Virus record (IMG/VR): IMGVR_UViG_3300022200_000142
Coordinates: 1 to 38,090 of that record
Strand: one strand, 5' to 3'
DNA from: a virus
DNA length: 38,090 nucleotides
The translations under genes were made by a program, and so were the position numbers. Below, in pieces: positions 31,451 through 38,076 of the stretch. The first letter of the stretch is position 1. Each line of letters begins with the position of its first letter. Below the pieces are notes generated by a model. It had not been told where the DNA came from. It worked only from the letters and a program-made list of their open reading frames with translations, and ran no database searches.

Positions 31451-31458
31451 CAAATATA
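31451..31458 (-). promoter_or_regulatory. Possible promoter box TATATTTG
   Basis: The minus strand reads TATATTTG (TANNTTTG), 42 bases before the 85-aa gene, but the -33 region shows only TATG at a 22-base distance. A weak candidate for the promoter of the operon leading into the primase-helicase. Confidence 0.35.
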
Positions 31459-31499
31459 AAATAATAATTAATATCCACATCATAAGCTGCTTTATTAGA

Positions 31500-31707
31500 T
31501 TCTGAGATTGGTCAAAAAAGCAAGTTACCCCCTTCCCCCAAAGAGAATAACTTACTGTGACCTCTCTGCTCCATTGAGTTCTTCGAATAGGCTGATAGTG
31601 GGTAGCAAGTTATAGAAAACCCTTCTCTATCATTTAACACAATCTCAGCTTTACGTCGCTTCTATCGGTTGTTTCTGCATGAGGTGACCGATCTACCTCA
31701 TAGAATA
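31500..31707 (-). ncRNA. Promoter-driven structured RNA with pseudoknot
   Basis: About 200 nt without an ORF, downstream of an exact promoter at 31714-31744. A 9-bp helix CTGAGATTG/CAATCTCAG (31640-31648, 31502-31510) closes the 3' part. The 5' part is an H-type pseudoknot. Stem 1 is ATGAGGT/ACCTCAT (31695-31701, 31679-31685). Its loop ATCGGT (31687-31692) pairs with ACCGAT (31664-31669). Further pairs are TGATAG/CTATCA and ATAACTT/AAGTTAT. No intrinsic terminator is seen at its end. It is probably an independent small RNA or a long structured leader of the 31409 operon. Confidence 0.65.
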
Positions 31708-31713
31708 TTTCGA

Positions 31714-31744
31714 CAAAGGTAAAGTTACTTTTTAGAATACCAAA
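31714..31744 (-). promoter_or_regulatory. Bacteroidetes-type promoter of the structured RNA
   Basis: The minus strand reads TTTG (31744-31741), 19 bases, TACCTTTG (31721-31714): an exact TTTG-N19-TANNTTTG match. Transcription should start near 31707, at the 5' side of the pseudoknot. It overlaps the end of the 40-aa gene. Confidence 0.8.
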
Positions 31745-31847
31745 CATAATTTAACAATTCTGCTTCAATTTGCTCAGGGTCAACAGATTGTAATTCTTCT
31801 TCTGTTTGTATTGGTTGAACTATTTGTATTAACTCTCTTGGATCCAT
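31725..31847 (-). CDS. Hypothetical protein, 40 aa
   Basis: A 40-residue acidic frame (MDPRELIQIVQPIQTEEELQ... ending ELLNYVWYSKK), helical, with ATG 31847 overlapping the preceding gene by 19 bases. Not recognised. The coding potential is supported by position in the overlapping early cluster rather than by similarity. Confidence 0.45.
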   Translation of the reverse strand: MDPRELIQIVQPIQTEEELQSVDPEQIEAELLNYVWYSKK

Positions 31848-32026
31848 ATCTTACGGATTTCGTTTATTTCTTCTTCATTTGGTATTTTACCTTCTCTGTA
31901 CATGAACAGAAATTTATTGAAGTCATATCTGTTAGGATGAAGTCTAGCCCAGACCTCTGTTGCAAATTCTTTTTTGTTGAGGTGTGGATGTTTCTCTTGA
32001 AGTTCTTTGATAATTGTGTATGTCAT
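31829..32026 (-). CDS. Hypothetical protein, 65 aa
   Basis: Not recognised. Helical and charged (MTYTIIKELQEKHPHLNKKEFATEVWARLHPNR..., 'EEINEIRKIWIQES'). It is the first gene after the strong terminator at 32037, so it needs a promoter or read-through that I do not see. Confidence 0.55.
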   Translation of the reverse strand: MTYTIIKELQEKHPHLNKKEFATEVWARLHPNRYDFNKFLFMYREGKIPNEEEINEIRKIWIQES

Positions 32027-32036
32027 AATAAAAGGA

Positions 32037-32071
32037 TAAAAACTTGGACAGAGTGAAACACCCTGCCCAAG
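32037..32071 (-). terminator. Strong intrinsic terminator after the DUF932 gene
   Basis: Minus-strand hairpin of 13 pairs including two G-U, with a 3-nt TTT loop (CTTGGGCAGGGTG / CACTCTGTCCAAG, 32043-32071), followed at once by TTTTT. It lies 17 bases after the DUF932 stop codon and ends the early transcript coming from the right. Confidence 0.9.
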
Positions 32072-32087
32072 AAACCATAAAACAAAA

Positions 32088-32960
32088 TTAGATAAACATT
32101 ACAGTTCTCTCTTCAACGAATCGCATGATATCATCGAAGGCAATGTTGGACATCTTATAACCTGTGCCGGTCATTAGATATTCGTTCTTGCTTTCAACAC
32201 TCTCAAAGTTCTGTTGATGATTTGTATATCGTGTAACACCATTGAACAATGCCCACAGCGTTTTACCTTCAAGTTCAACCTCAGTTTGAAGACTGTTGGC
32301 GAATGCTTGTACTTGATTGAACTTTCGGGTTGAAACATCTTTTTGATTTGATCCAGCGTCAACATTGAAAATCTTTCTGATAACGCTTTCAATCATCTCG
32401 TCCTTAAGTTCTATATCAGCCATACGTTTGAAGTTATCCATCAAACCTTGATCGAGTTGCATTGCTCGTCTCATATCAGCCATAGCAGATTGTACACGAG
32501 AAGAGGCTGAGACTGTATGTCTGAACTTATCCAAACCTTTAAAGGCTTGGTAGAAGGTGTTGCTACATTTAATCACAGTAGAAGTTGAACCAAAACCTAT
32601 GGATAAACTACCATCGTGTGAATTGGTAGCAGTAATCCACCGCTTAACGCCACCCATGCCAATGTTCTCATCGGGAAGTGATACTTGTAGAAAGATTTTT
32701 CTACCATTAGCAAACAATCCTCCGCGCATAGTCTCTAACTCAAGACCTTGTGCAGCTTGAATGATAGTCTCAGCTAACTCGTAGTTCTGCATAGGTATAT
32801 ATCTATCACCCACAGTACCTAACCACGCGTTAGTATCGCTACGAAACATTCCATAAGAGTTTGTAGGTTTACCATCACCGCTGAATAATTCTTCTTTGGT
32901 CACTGTCCAGTTCAACTTACTTGCTTCAAGTAGTTCGAACGCTTTTTCATTTAGATTCAT
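32088..32960 (-). CDS. DUF932 family phage/plasmid protein
   Basis: A 290-residue DUF932 protein: 'YRDTNAWLGTVGDRYIPMQN'-like start (SDTNAWLGTVGDRY..), 'AQGLELETMRGGLFANGRKIFLQVSL', 'WITATNSHDGSLSIGFGSTSTVIKCSN' and 'RRAMQ'. These segments are the familiar core of this family, common in phages and plasmids and of unknown biochemical role. It is expressed early here and followed by a strong terminator, suggesting high or tightly bounded expression. Confidence 0.8.
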   Translation of the reverse strand: MNLNEKAFELLEASKLNWTVTKEELFSGDGKPTNSYGMFRSDTNAWLGTVGDRYIPMQNYELAETIIQAAQGLELETMRGGLFANGRKIFLQVSLPDENIGMGGVKRWITATNSHDGSLSIGFGSTSTVIKCSNTFYQAFKGLDKFRHTVSASSRVQSAMADMRRAMQLDQGLMDNFKRMADIELKDEMIESVIRKIFNVDAGSNQKDVSTRKFNQVQAFANSLQTEVELEGKTLWALFNGVTRYTNHQQNFESVESKNEYLMTGTGYKMSNIAFDDIMRFVEERTVMFI

Positions 32961-32987
32961 TTTGATTGATTTTAATTGATTACGAAT

Positions 32988-33146
32988 TTAATTTTTATTA
33001 TAAGAAATAACTTCAATTGTGGTTGAAGGTTTTTCAACACACTGGTTACACAGTACAAGTTCTTCGTGGAAGAAAGGGTATCTGTCTGCTGATCTAGCTT
33101 CTATCTTGGATAGTAAAGCTAACACGGATGTTGCTGTATTTAGCAT
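32988..33146 (-). CDS. Hypothetical protein, 52 aa, one CxxC
   Basis: A 52-residue frame from ATG 33146, overlapping the preceding gene by seven bases (ATGCTAA). It has 'MLNTATSVLALLSKIEARSADRY' then 'LVLCNQCVEKPSTTIEV' with a single CxxC that could bind metal as a dimer. Not recognised. Confidence 0.5.
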   Translation of the reverse strand: MLNTATSVLALLSKIEARSADRYPFFHEELVLCNQCVEKPSTTIEVISYNKN

Positions 33147-33346
33147 GGTTTATTGTAGATTTTATTGAAACAATAATTGTAGAACTGATAGTTGTCAAAG
33201 TTTTTAATCTTAGACATCTCAGTGTAAGGTGTGGTAGCATCGGACTGGGCATCAGTTTTGCTATCGTAGAAAACCAATGCCCCACCCAATGACCGAACAG
33301 AGTAGACTCTAAACTGTCCCCTTTCTTCTTCTATGCGTGTTGTCAT
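33140..33346 (-). CDS. Hypothetical protein, 68 aa
   Basis: Not recognised. Beta-rich start (GQFRVYSVRSLGGALVFYDSKTDAQSDATTPYTE) like a small single-domain fold, then an aromatic tail (NYQFYNYCFNKIYNKPC). ATG 33346 lies one base after the stop of a 20-codon frame, in a TAACATG junction. Confidence 0.55.
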   Translation of the reverse strand: MTTRIEEERGQFRVYSVRSLGGALVFYDSKTDAQSDATTPYTEMSKIKNFDNYQFYNYCFNKIYNKPC

Positions 33347-33347
33347 G

Positions 33348-33410
33348 TTAACAGTTTACGCTGTAGTAGTATTCCCAATCCTCTGATGAGGAGTCTATGT
33401 AGTTACTCAT
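33348..33410 (-). CDS. Possible 20-aa microprotein
   Basis: A 20-codon frame (MSNYIDSSSEDWEYYYSVNC) filling exactly the gap between two genes, with TAACATG junctions at both ends. Acidic and Tyr-rich. It may be a translated coupling peptide; coding status is uncertain. Confidence 0.35.
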   Translation of the reverse strand: MSNYIDSSSEDWEYYYSVNC

Positions 33411-33411
33411 G

Positions 33412-33654
33412 TTAGTAAGTATTAGCAAGTTGTTTAATTAAAGTTCCCATGCTTCCTACCTGTATGCCGATAGGAAGTCCCATTGATAATGCGTGGTTCA
33501 AGTGGTCGTGAGTTTCGATAAGGTATTCGTCGTTACCATCTATTTCGAATATTTCGAATATGCCCGAAGAGAAAATCTCTTTGGCTTTCTCCGTTACATC
33601 TAAAAAGATAAAGCGATTACCATCTACATCAGTAGTTACTATCGTTGTTTTCAT
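33412..33654 (-). CDS. Hypothetical protein, 80 aa
   Basis: Not recognised. ATG 33654 is preferred to TTG 33660. A beta strand pair (TTIVTTDVDGNRFIFLDVTEKAKEIF) followed by an acidic patch (EIFEIDGNDEYLIETHDHLNHAL) and a small hydrophobic end. It overlaps the Api92-like gene by 26 bases. Confidence 0.55.
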   Translation of the reverse strand: MKTTIVTTDVDGNRFIFLDVTEKAKEIFSSGIFEIFEIDGNDEYLIETHDHLNHALSMGLPIGIQVGSMGTLIKQLANTY

Positions 33655-34216
33655 AACCAATAAGTTGTGTTAGTTTGTTTAAGTTTTCTTTGCTTGCGTA
33701 TGTAGCAGCCTCAGTTAGTACTGAATTTACCTCTTCCTCGTCTGCTCCATCAAGATGTCCTATCATATCCTCAAACCAATACTGAACATCTTCAAGGTAG
33801 TTCATATGCTTACAGGTGGTCTCTATTCGATTACATTCCTTATCACCATCAAAGGATAGCTTTCCTGCGATGTCACTACCTGATTCAGAATAATAGATTT
33901 CACCCTTTAAGTTGTAAACCTTACAAATCTCTTCTGTAAGTTTTATCAGCGGTGACCACGCGGAATCCCCTGATATGGTTAGTGTATCAGATTCCAATTC
34001 GATGTCAAATAGAAACCATCTACTGCCGTAGTAGTACCCATCTTTACGCTCGTCCTCTTCCCATTTGTAGTCGAAGTCATCTCTGATTCCAAGAACGTAG
34101 TCACCCCAACCATTGAGGTAATTAAATTGGTCATAGGTTTCAAGTCTTTCAACTACCTTGGTTAATACATCAGCACTACCTTGTAATGTGATGTGATTAT
34201 AACAATTGTTTGCCAT
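33629..34216 (-). CDS. Api92/YubB-like protein with ferredoxin-like domain
   Basis: A 195-residue protein beginning 'MANNCYNHITLQGSADVLTKVVERL', the characteristic start of the YubB/Api92-like ferredoxin-fold family ('MANWCxNxLxVxG'). Further conserved-looking parts are 'FDIELESDTLTISGDSAWSPLIKLTEEICKVYNL' and 'YYSESGSDIAGKLSFDG'. The family occurs on plasmids and phages as an early, non-essential gene of unknown function. The C-terminal helices are variable. Confidence 0.7.
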   Translation of the reverse strand: MANNCYNHITLQGSADVLTKVVERLETYDQFNYLNGWGDYVLGIRDDFDYKWEEDERKDGYYYGSRWFLFDIELESDTLTISGDSAWSPLIKLTEEICKVYNLKGEIYYSESGSDIAGKLSFDGDKECNRIETTCKHMNYLEDVQYWFEDMIGHLDGADEEEVNSVLTEAATYASKENLNKLTQLIGYENNDSNY

Positions 34217-34238
34217 GATTAATTGGTTTTAATTGGTT

Positions 34239-34379
34239 TTATTCTACAATTTCATCTTCATAAAACCTAACATCTGTTATTTGGGTTTTATTCTTAAATA
34301 CTTCTACGGCGGTTTCTCTCACTTTAACGAAGAATTCATTTCCAAATTCATCAGTAAAATTAATATCTCTGTTTGCCAT
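34239..34379 (-). CDS. Hypothetical protein, 46 aa
   Basis: A 46-residue acidic frame from ATG 34379 (MANRDINFTDEFGNEFFVKVRETAVEVF...EDEIVE) with alternating beta pattern. It starts three bases after the 70-aa gene ends. Not recognised; tight spacing supports coding. Confidence 0.55.
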   Translation of the reverse strand: MANRDINFTDEFGNEFFVKVRETAVEVFKNKTQITDVRFYEDEIVE

Positions 34380-34382
34380 GAT

Positions 34383-34595
34383 TTATTTGTTTAATTCGTA
34401 TTCATTTATCAAATCTTCTAAATCCCACTCACTTAGTTCTTTAAAGAATTGTAAGTTATACGCGTCCCCACTGAGATAAGTGGAACCACCTTGTCCATCG
34501 TTCCAAATTGTAACAAGTGGGTTGTTAGTTTTACATTCATACCCCAAACCTCTGCGAGTTTCAAAGTATCTTACTGATGTCACTTTTAGTTCCAT
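34383..34595 (-). CDS. Hypothetical protein, 70 aa
   Basis: Not recognised. Beta-rich (LKVTSVRYFETRRGLGYECKTNNPLVTIWNDGQGGSTYL) then a helix (FFKELSEWDLEDLINEYELNK). It follows the hairpin region at 34600-34676. Confidence 0.55.
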   Translation of the reverse strand: MELKVTSVRYFETRRGLGYECKTNNPLVTIWNDGQGGSTYLSGDAYNLQFFKELSEWDLEDLINEYELNK

Positions 34596-34599
34596 AATT

Positions 34600-34672
34600 T
34601 ATTAGTTTAAATGGTTTGAGCGGAGCGAGGGAGGCAACTCCCCCGACCTCGGCTTTCACGAGGTAGTCCCTA
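34600..34672 (-). promoter_or_regulatory. Two GC-rich hairpins in a leader
   Basis: Minus strand: ACCTCG-TGAAAGC-CGAGGT, then GGGAG-TTGC-CTCCC. Between them runs GTCGGGGGAGTTGCC (34633-34648 region), also found with one extra T beside the tRNA at 17670-17685 after a similar hairpin loop. No U-run follows, so it is a leader element or folded RNA rather than a terminator. Confidence 0.5.
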
Positions 34673-34676
34673 GCAC

Positions 34677-34784
34677 CTAGATTAAGGTTATGCAGTAGAT
34701 AACGTAAGTAACAAAGCACACAAGTGCTGTGTAAGGAAATGCAACTTCACCAAGGAAGTCAACTAATTTGATTAAGTTTTTCAT
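34677..34784 (-). CDS. Tiny membrane protein, 35 aa
   Basis: A 35-residue frame from ATG 34784: 'MKNLIKLVDFLGEVAFPY' then one membrane helix (TALVCFVTYVIYCITLI). Its leader 'AATAAAACCAAATCGA' nearly equals that of the 75-aa gene at 35761, and the conserved 42-bp block lies just upstream. Both support real expression. Function unknown. Confidence 0.6.
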   Translation of the reverse strand: MKNLIKLVDFLGEVAFPYTALVCFVTYVIYCITLI

Positions 34785-34800
34785 TCGATTTGGTTTTATT

Positions 34801-34842
34801 GTGAAACATTTTATTTCGTGAAACATGGACTTAATAGATGTT
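34801..34842 (-). promoter_or_regulatory. Conserved 42-bp block, copy 2
   Basis: GTGAAACAT repeats at 34801-34809 and 34818-34826 (17-bp spacing) then GACTTAATAGATGTT, matching 23934-23975 at 38 of 42 bases. It lies directly upstream of the 35-aa membrane protein gene, as copy 1 lies upstream of the HTH gene. Confidence 0.65.
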
Positions 34843-34850
34843 AGCAACAA

Positions 34851-35084
34851 TTAGTAGTAGCTATCATTAAAGTATTCCACATTTACAATCATTGCTTCGT
34901 TATCACCGCAAATAGCTTCTACTTTAACATCTTTGTAATCACACACAAAGTTATCACCGTGTTTTTTTTCTACCATCTGCTTTGCTTCTTCTTCGCTATT
35001 TGCTACAACCACTACACTACATACAAGACTACTTGCAAACATAGTGTCGGGTTGATCATCAGAGTATATTCTATAAATTGTCAT
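34851..35084 (-). CDS. Hypothetical protein, 77 aa
   Basis: Not recognised. Alpha/beta pattern (MTIYRIYSDDQPDTMFASSLVCSVVVVANSEEEAKQMVEKKHGD..) resembling small ferredoxin-like domains of phage early proteins. ATGA overlap with the next upstream gene. Confidence 0.6.
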   Translation of the reverse strand: MTIYRIYSDDQPDTMFASSLVCSVVVVANSEEEAKQMVEKKHGDNFVCDYKDVKVEAICGDNEAMIVNVEYFNDSYY

Positions 35085-35272
35085 AATAAAAATGATTCGT
35101 ATACCAGTTCATAGAACAATTCTGGGTTGTTCTGTTCCCACTTTTCACATTCCTCCGCAGTCAACTCTCTGCCATCTTCAGTAGCTGATTCAAGGAATGC
35201 ATTACAAAACTCAGGATAGTCAGGTTTACCGTTCCATCCTATTTTGATATTGCTCAACTTCTGTCTATTCAT
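35081..35272 (-). CDS. Hypothetical protein, 63 aa
   Basis: Not recognised. Acidic, helical C-terminal half (ESATEDGRELTAEECEKWEQNNPELFYELVYESFLL). It overlaps both neighbours by four bases, so the three genes 34851-35511 form one coupled unit. Confidence 0.6.
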   Translation of the reverse strand: MNRQKLSNIKIGWNGKPDYPEFCNAFLESATEDGRELTAEECEKWEQNNPELFYELVYESFLL

Positions 35273-35511
35273 AATTCTTGATTATTAATCCATTCTTTTA
35301 CTTCGTCTTCAATGTGATACTTGATGCTGTCGTATAGTGCATTCCACTTACCTTCACCTTCAAGTTCATATGCTGCATCTATTGCCTCCGTGTCGGTTGT
35401 TACCGCGCTGAATGTTTTGTAGTCATTGTTGAAATTTAACTCAACACTAACTTTGTGATGCCCATAGCTTACTTGTCGGCTACTGGCATACCAAACAGAT
35501 ACTTGTTTCAT
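35269..35511 (-). CDS. Hypothetical protein, 80 aa
   Basis: Not recognised. Beta-rich N-terminal half (MKQVSVWYASSRQVSYGHHKVSVELNF) and helical end (YDSIKYHIEDEVKEWINNQEL). First gene of the coupled unit that runs to 34851. Confidence 0.6.
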   Translation of the reverse strand: MKQVSVWYASSRQVSYGHHKVSVELNFNNDYKTFSAVTTDTEAIDAAYELEGEGKWNALYDSIKYHIEDEVKEWINNQEL

Positions 35512-35533
35512 GATTATTGATTTTTAAATTGTG

Positions 35534-35761
35534 TTATAATGATTTAGCGTTTAAGATTTCGTTGATGTTATCTCGCATATAATTCAGCAAAATATCGTAC
35601 TCTTCGTCCTCTATATCGTAGTCAAGTTCTAAGTGTGACACATGCTTAAACTTCTCACCAAAGTGTTCTTCTATACTTATAACTACTCTACCTTCGTGAT
35701 TATCGGTTTCAAAGTAAAACCTACCGTTGAATTTGTAGAAATCTATCTGCATTAGTTTCAT
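35534..35761 (-). CDS. Hypothetical protein, 75 aa
   Basis: Not recognised. Acidic alpha/beta protein (YKFNGRFYFETDNHEGRVVISIEEHFGEKFKHVSHLELDYDIED..). Its leader 'AATAAAACCAAATCAA' is shared with the 35-aa gene at 34784. Confidence 0.6.
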   Translation of the reverse strand: MKLMQIDFYKFNGRFYFETDNHEGRVVISIEEHFGEKFKHVSHLELDYDIEDEEYDILLNYMRDNINEILNAKSL

Positions 35762-35775
35762 TTGATTTGGTTTTA

Positions 35776-36384
35776 TTAGTGAATTACAAGACCTACTTTG
35801 TTTGTGTTACTGAACCATTTGGTAGCATACAAATCGTACTTACTCGCGTCCGCATAGTCATTCTGCCTAAGCGATTCTGCGCTGTCAAATATTCTTGAAT
35901 GCCTATCTACATTGGTGTCAATAAGATGGTCAACAGTAGACCCCTCAGAATAGATGATATCGTAGTTCTCAGGTAGGTCTATCTCTTTGAATAGTGGAAT
36001 TGATTTCGTATAGCTGTAGAACTTTACGTTAGGATTGCGTCGAGCAATCTCAATCCACTTAGCAATATATGCCCGCGAATAATAGTCGCCACTATCATGC
36101 ACTCTAAGATAGTCTACACGTTTACGTTTAATCTCAGCACACATCACATCTACAAAATCATCTTGTTTGGTGGCGTTATACCTTGCAACGAATGCAGGTT
36201 TAACATTGCCCCAAATGTATGCACCTTTGCGAGCATAACAGATTTTAGCACACGAACCTGCAAAGGGACAAGTACGTCTACCTGTTTCGGGGTCTTCGAA
36301 TGCGGGTATACCGAAGTTGAATACACGTTTACCGAATTCTTTGGATGTCTTTTTTAGCTTTGAATTTTGCGTTAATAGTTCCAT
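35776..36384 (-). CDS. GP88-family protein
   Basis: A 202-residue protein of the phage 'gene product 88' type. The opening 'MELLTQNSKLKKTSKEFGKRVFNFGIPAF' and the Cys-rich 'TCPFAGSCAKICYARKGAYIW' are the family's hallmark. They are followed by 'FVARYNATKQDDF', 'RVHDSGDYYSRAYIAKWIEIARRNP' and 'FYSYTKS'. The Cys pattern (C-x5-C-x3-C) could hold a metal or Fe-S centre. The family is widespread in phages and has no established function. Its leader (AATTCAATTCCA-ATG) equals that of the next upstream gene. Confidence 0.75.
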   Translation of the reverse strand: MELLTQNSKLKKTSKEFGKRVFNFGIPAFEDPETGRRTCPFAGSCAKICYARKGAYIWGNVKPAFVARYNATKQDDFVDVMCAEIKRKRVDYLRVHDSGDYYSRAYIAKWIEIARRNPNVKFYSYTKSIPLFKEIDLPENYDIIYSEGSTVDHLIDTNVDRHSRIFDSAESLRQNDYADASKYDLYATKWFSNTNKVGLVIH

Positions 36385-36403
36385 TGGAATTGAATTTGAT
36401 TAG

Positions 36404-36625
36404 TTACACCTTTCGCCAATTGGACACCTTACCATTTTTTACGTCAATCCAAAATAATAACGCCATTGGTTTATGCAAGCGGTTCAAACCCTTTGCTTCA
36501 TCAGCAAAAGCTTGCATTTGTTCTTTTGTAAAAATACCTTTCGGTGTATGGAGATTAAGTTCTGTGTCTACCTTGAAAGATGAGCCAAAAATACTTGTCT
36601 GTGCTTTAAACTGTACGTTTTCCAT
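36404..36625 (-). CDS. Hypothetical protein, 73 aa
   Basis: Not recognised. 'MENVQFKAQTSIFGSSFKVDTELNLHTPKGIFTKEQMQAFADEAKGLN' then an amphipathic end (ALLFWIDVKNGKVSNW). It shares the leader 'AATTCAATTCCA' with the GP88 gene and follows the large structured RNA region. Confidence 0.6.
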   Translation of the reverse strand: MENVQFKAQTSIFGSSFKVDTELNLHTPKGIFTKEQMQAFADEAKGLNRLHKPMALLFWIDVKNGKVSNWRKV

Positions 36626-36663
36626 TGGAATTGAATTTTAATTGTTTTTTGTTTGATTTTTAG

Positions 36664-37249
36664 ATTGTGCAATTGGTCGCGAACCATCGGCATCTACATA
36701 CGTTGCACAATTAAGCGTTTATTGCGTTACTGCATTGCTATTTCACTTCGGAAACACTTAAAACGTTAGCAATAACAGTTCGACGTTAGTCGACATAAAT
36801 ATTTGCGGTATACTGCCCGCATAACAGCCCTTGTCATATGTCTACAGAGACACACTAAACCTTCATAATGAGTTTTAACTACATATAAAAGGAATATATA
36901 TAGCCCTGCCTTTGGTATCAGTTACCCACTATTAAGCGCATACAGTTTGTCTCATCAGTATGAAGCAGCCCTTGCGACATTACAAGGTATCAAGTTTTAT
37001 GTCGTGACCAAACCATAGGTTGAAAGCCTATGTAAGTACGTCCACAAAGCGTTACCAATGTTACTAGTACTTTATTTCAGGAAAGTAAGAGAATGAACGA
37101 CATCTTTGATATTGAGACCTTAGCATTTCGCCCAGTCTCTCAGGCATTGCGCCCTTTTGAATATCGTACCTAAGTAGATGTATTTTTGTCTTAGGTATAT
37201 TTGAGCCCTATGACGGTTGCGAGCCGCCCAAAGTCGCGCGAATAGGGCT
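36664..37249 (-). ncRNA. Large ornate structured RNA candidate, about 590 nt
   Basis: No ORF, and at least eleven helices. In plus coordinates: AGCCCTAT 37204/37242; ACCTAAG 37168/37190; GATATT 37108/37160 enclosing TGAGAC 37113/37135; CATAGG 37014/37027; CCTTG 36970/36983; CATAC 36939/36958; a 9-bp helix 36879/36895 with one G-U valid on the minus strand; TGTCT 36839/36848; TGCGG 36804/36817; ATTGCTA 36734/36767; ATTGTGCAA 36664/36703. Size and phage setting recall the GOLLD and ROOL large RNAs; I cannot confirm homology. Probably transcribed from the promoter at 37628 through the 113-aa gene. Confidence 0.65.
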
Positions 37250-37255
37250 TTTTGC

Positions 37256-37597
37256 TTACTTTGCAGCCGTCTTTTTGTTTTGGCGTACTGCTTTGCGTTG
37301 CTGTATTTCTACCTTGTTGAATTTACGCAGCGTCATAAACCCGTCGTAAATGCTGTAAAAGGGCTTTTTAGGTAGTTTTGCGACGAATTGTTTAAAGGTT
37401 GGCGTTTCACTTTTACCTAATATATTAGATAAATGTTCTGACGCCGTTACTACTTTATAAATATTAGATGCCGTTTTGCTTTCTATTTTATATTCGGCAT
37501 TGGCAAGTCTAACAAAGTCAAAACTTGTCTTTTCTTCTTTGGCTTTTAATGTTTCAATTGTAGTTAATGCCTTGTTAATTACTTTAGATGTTTTCAT
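37256..37597 (-). CDS. Basic hypothetical protein, first early gene
   Basis: A 113-residue, strongly basic protein (MKTSKVINKALTTIETLKAKEEKTSF..., ending 'RKFNKVEIQQRKAVRQNKKTAAK'). It is helical with a basic tail suited to nucleic-acid binding. Not recognised. It is the first minus-strand gene after the control region, carries its own promoter at 37628-37660, and ends seven bases before the large structured RNA. Its basic nature and position make an RNA-binding partner of that RNA possible; this is speculation. Confidence 0.6.
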   Translation of the reverse strand: MKTSKVINKALTTIETLKAKEEKTSFDFVRLANAEYKIESKTASNIYKVVTASEHLSNILGKSETPTFKQFVAKLPKKPFYSIYDGFMTLRKFNKVEIQQRKAVRQNKKTAAK

Positions 37598-37627
37598 TTT
37601 AAATTAGTTTTTTGTTTTATGGTGCTA

Positions 37628-37660
37628 CAAAGATTGTGTAAAAAAATAATACAGTCCAAA
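37628..37660 (-). promoter_or_regulatory. Bacteroidetes-type promoter of the first early gene
   Basis: The minus strand reads TTTG (37660-37657), 21 bases, AATCTTTG (37635-37628), one mismatch from TANNTTTG. Spacing to the start codon at 37597 is about 30 bases. It should drive the 113-aa gene and the structured RNA. Confidence 0.6.
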
Positions 37661-37723
37661 TTTATTTTCGCTTTGTGATAAAATAACTTGTAACTCATTG
37701 AAAATCAGTGCAATAAATTTCAA

Positions 37724-37756
37724 TGTAGGTACATATAAAAAACGTATGTAGGTAGA
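37724..37756. promoter_or_regulatory. Two outlying copies of the TGTAGNNACA site
   Basis: TGTAGGTACA at 37724-37733 and TGTAGGTAGA at 37747-37756 match the unit of the array at 37910-37994, and lie upstream of the early promoter. They suggest the same protein binds near the promoter. Confidence 0.45.
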
Positions 37757-37909
37757 TAGCTACCTTTTAGATCATTGGATGTAGTGTGTTTATTTCCCCC
37801 TTTAACCTATCAATTTAATAGACTATTCAAACAGAAAATAACCCATAAACTCTACCAAGTTAGTAGACTAATAAAAAAGGACGGGAGGATTAATTCAAAA
37901 AAAAATAGT

Positions 37910-37994
37910 TGTTGCAACAATTAATACAACTACAATAGATATTGCTACACTATATGTATAAACATTAGTTGTAGAAACATTATATGTAGATACA
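37910..37994. repeat. Six 15-bp iterons with dyad TGT-N4-ACA
   Basis: 10-bp dyads begin at exactly 15-bp steps: 37910 TGTTGCAACA, 37925 TACAACTACA, 37940 TATTGCTACA, 37955 TGTATAAACA, 37970 TGTAGAAACA, 37985 TGTAGATACA. Four are perfect TGT-N4-ACA; two have one altered half-site. The flanks are AT-rich. Such arrays serve as operators or replication-initiator iterons. Confidence 0.7.
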
Positions 37995-38061
37995 TTTATT
38001 TTTCGAGGGGGGGACGGTCTGAGAAATCGACTTTCCTTTGCGGTGTGGTGGGGGTGCATAT

Positions 38062-38076
38062 GGGGTATAATACCCC
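38062..38076. promoter_or_regulatory. Perfect palindrome GGGGTAT-A-ATACCCC
   Basis: A 7-bp dyad with one central base in a G/C-rich patch (38005-38090) that contrasts with the AT-rich surroundings. It could be an operator for rightward genes beyond the window. The rest of 37598-38090 holds the promoter and iterons listed separately and no gene. Confidence 0.4.
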
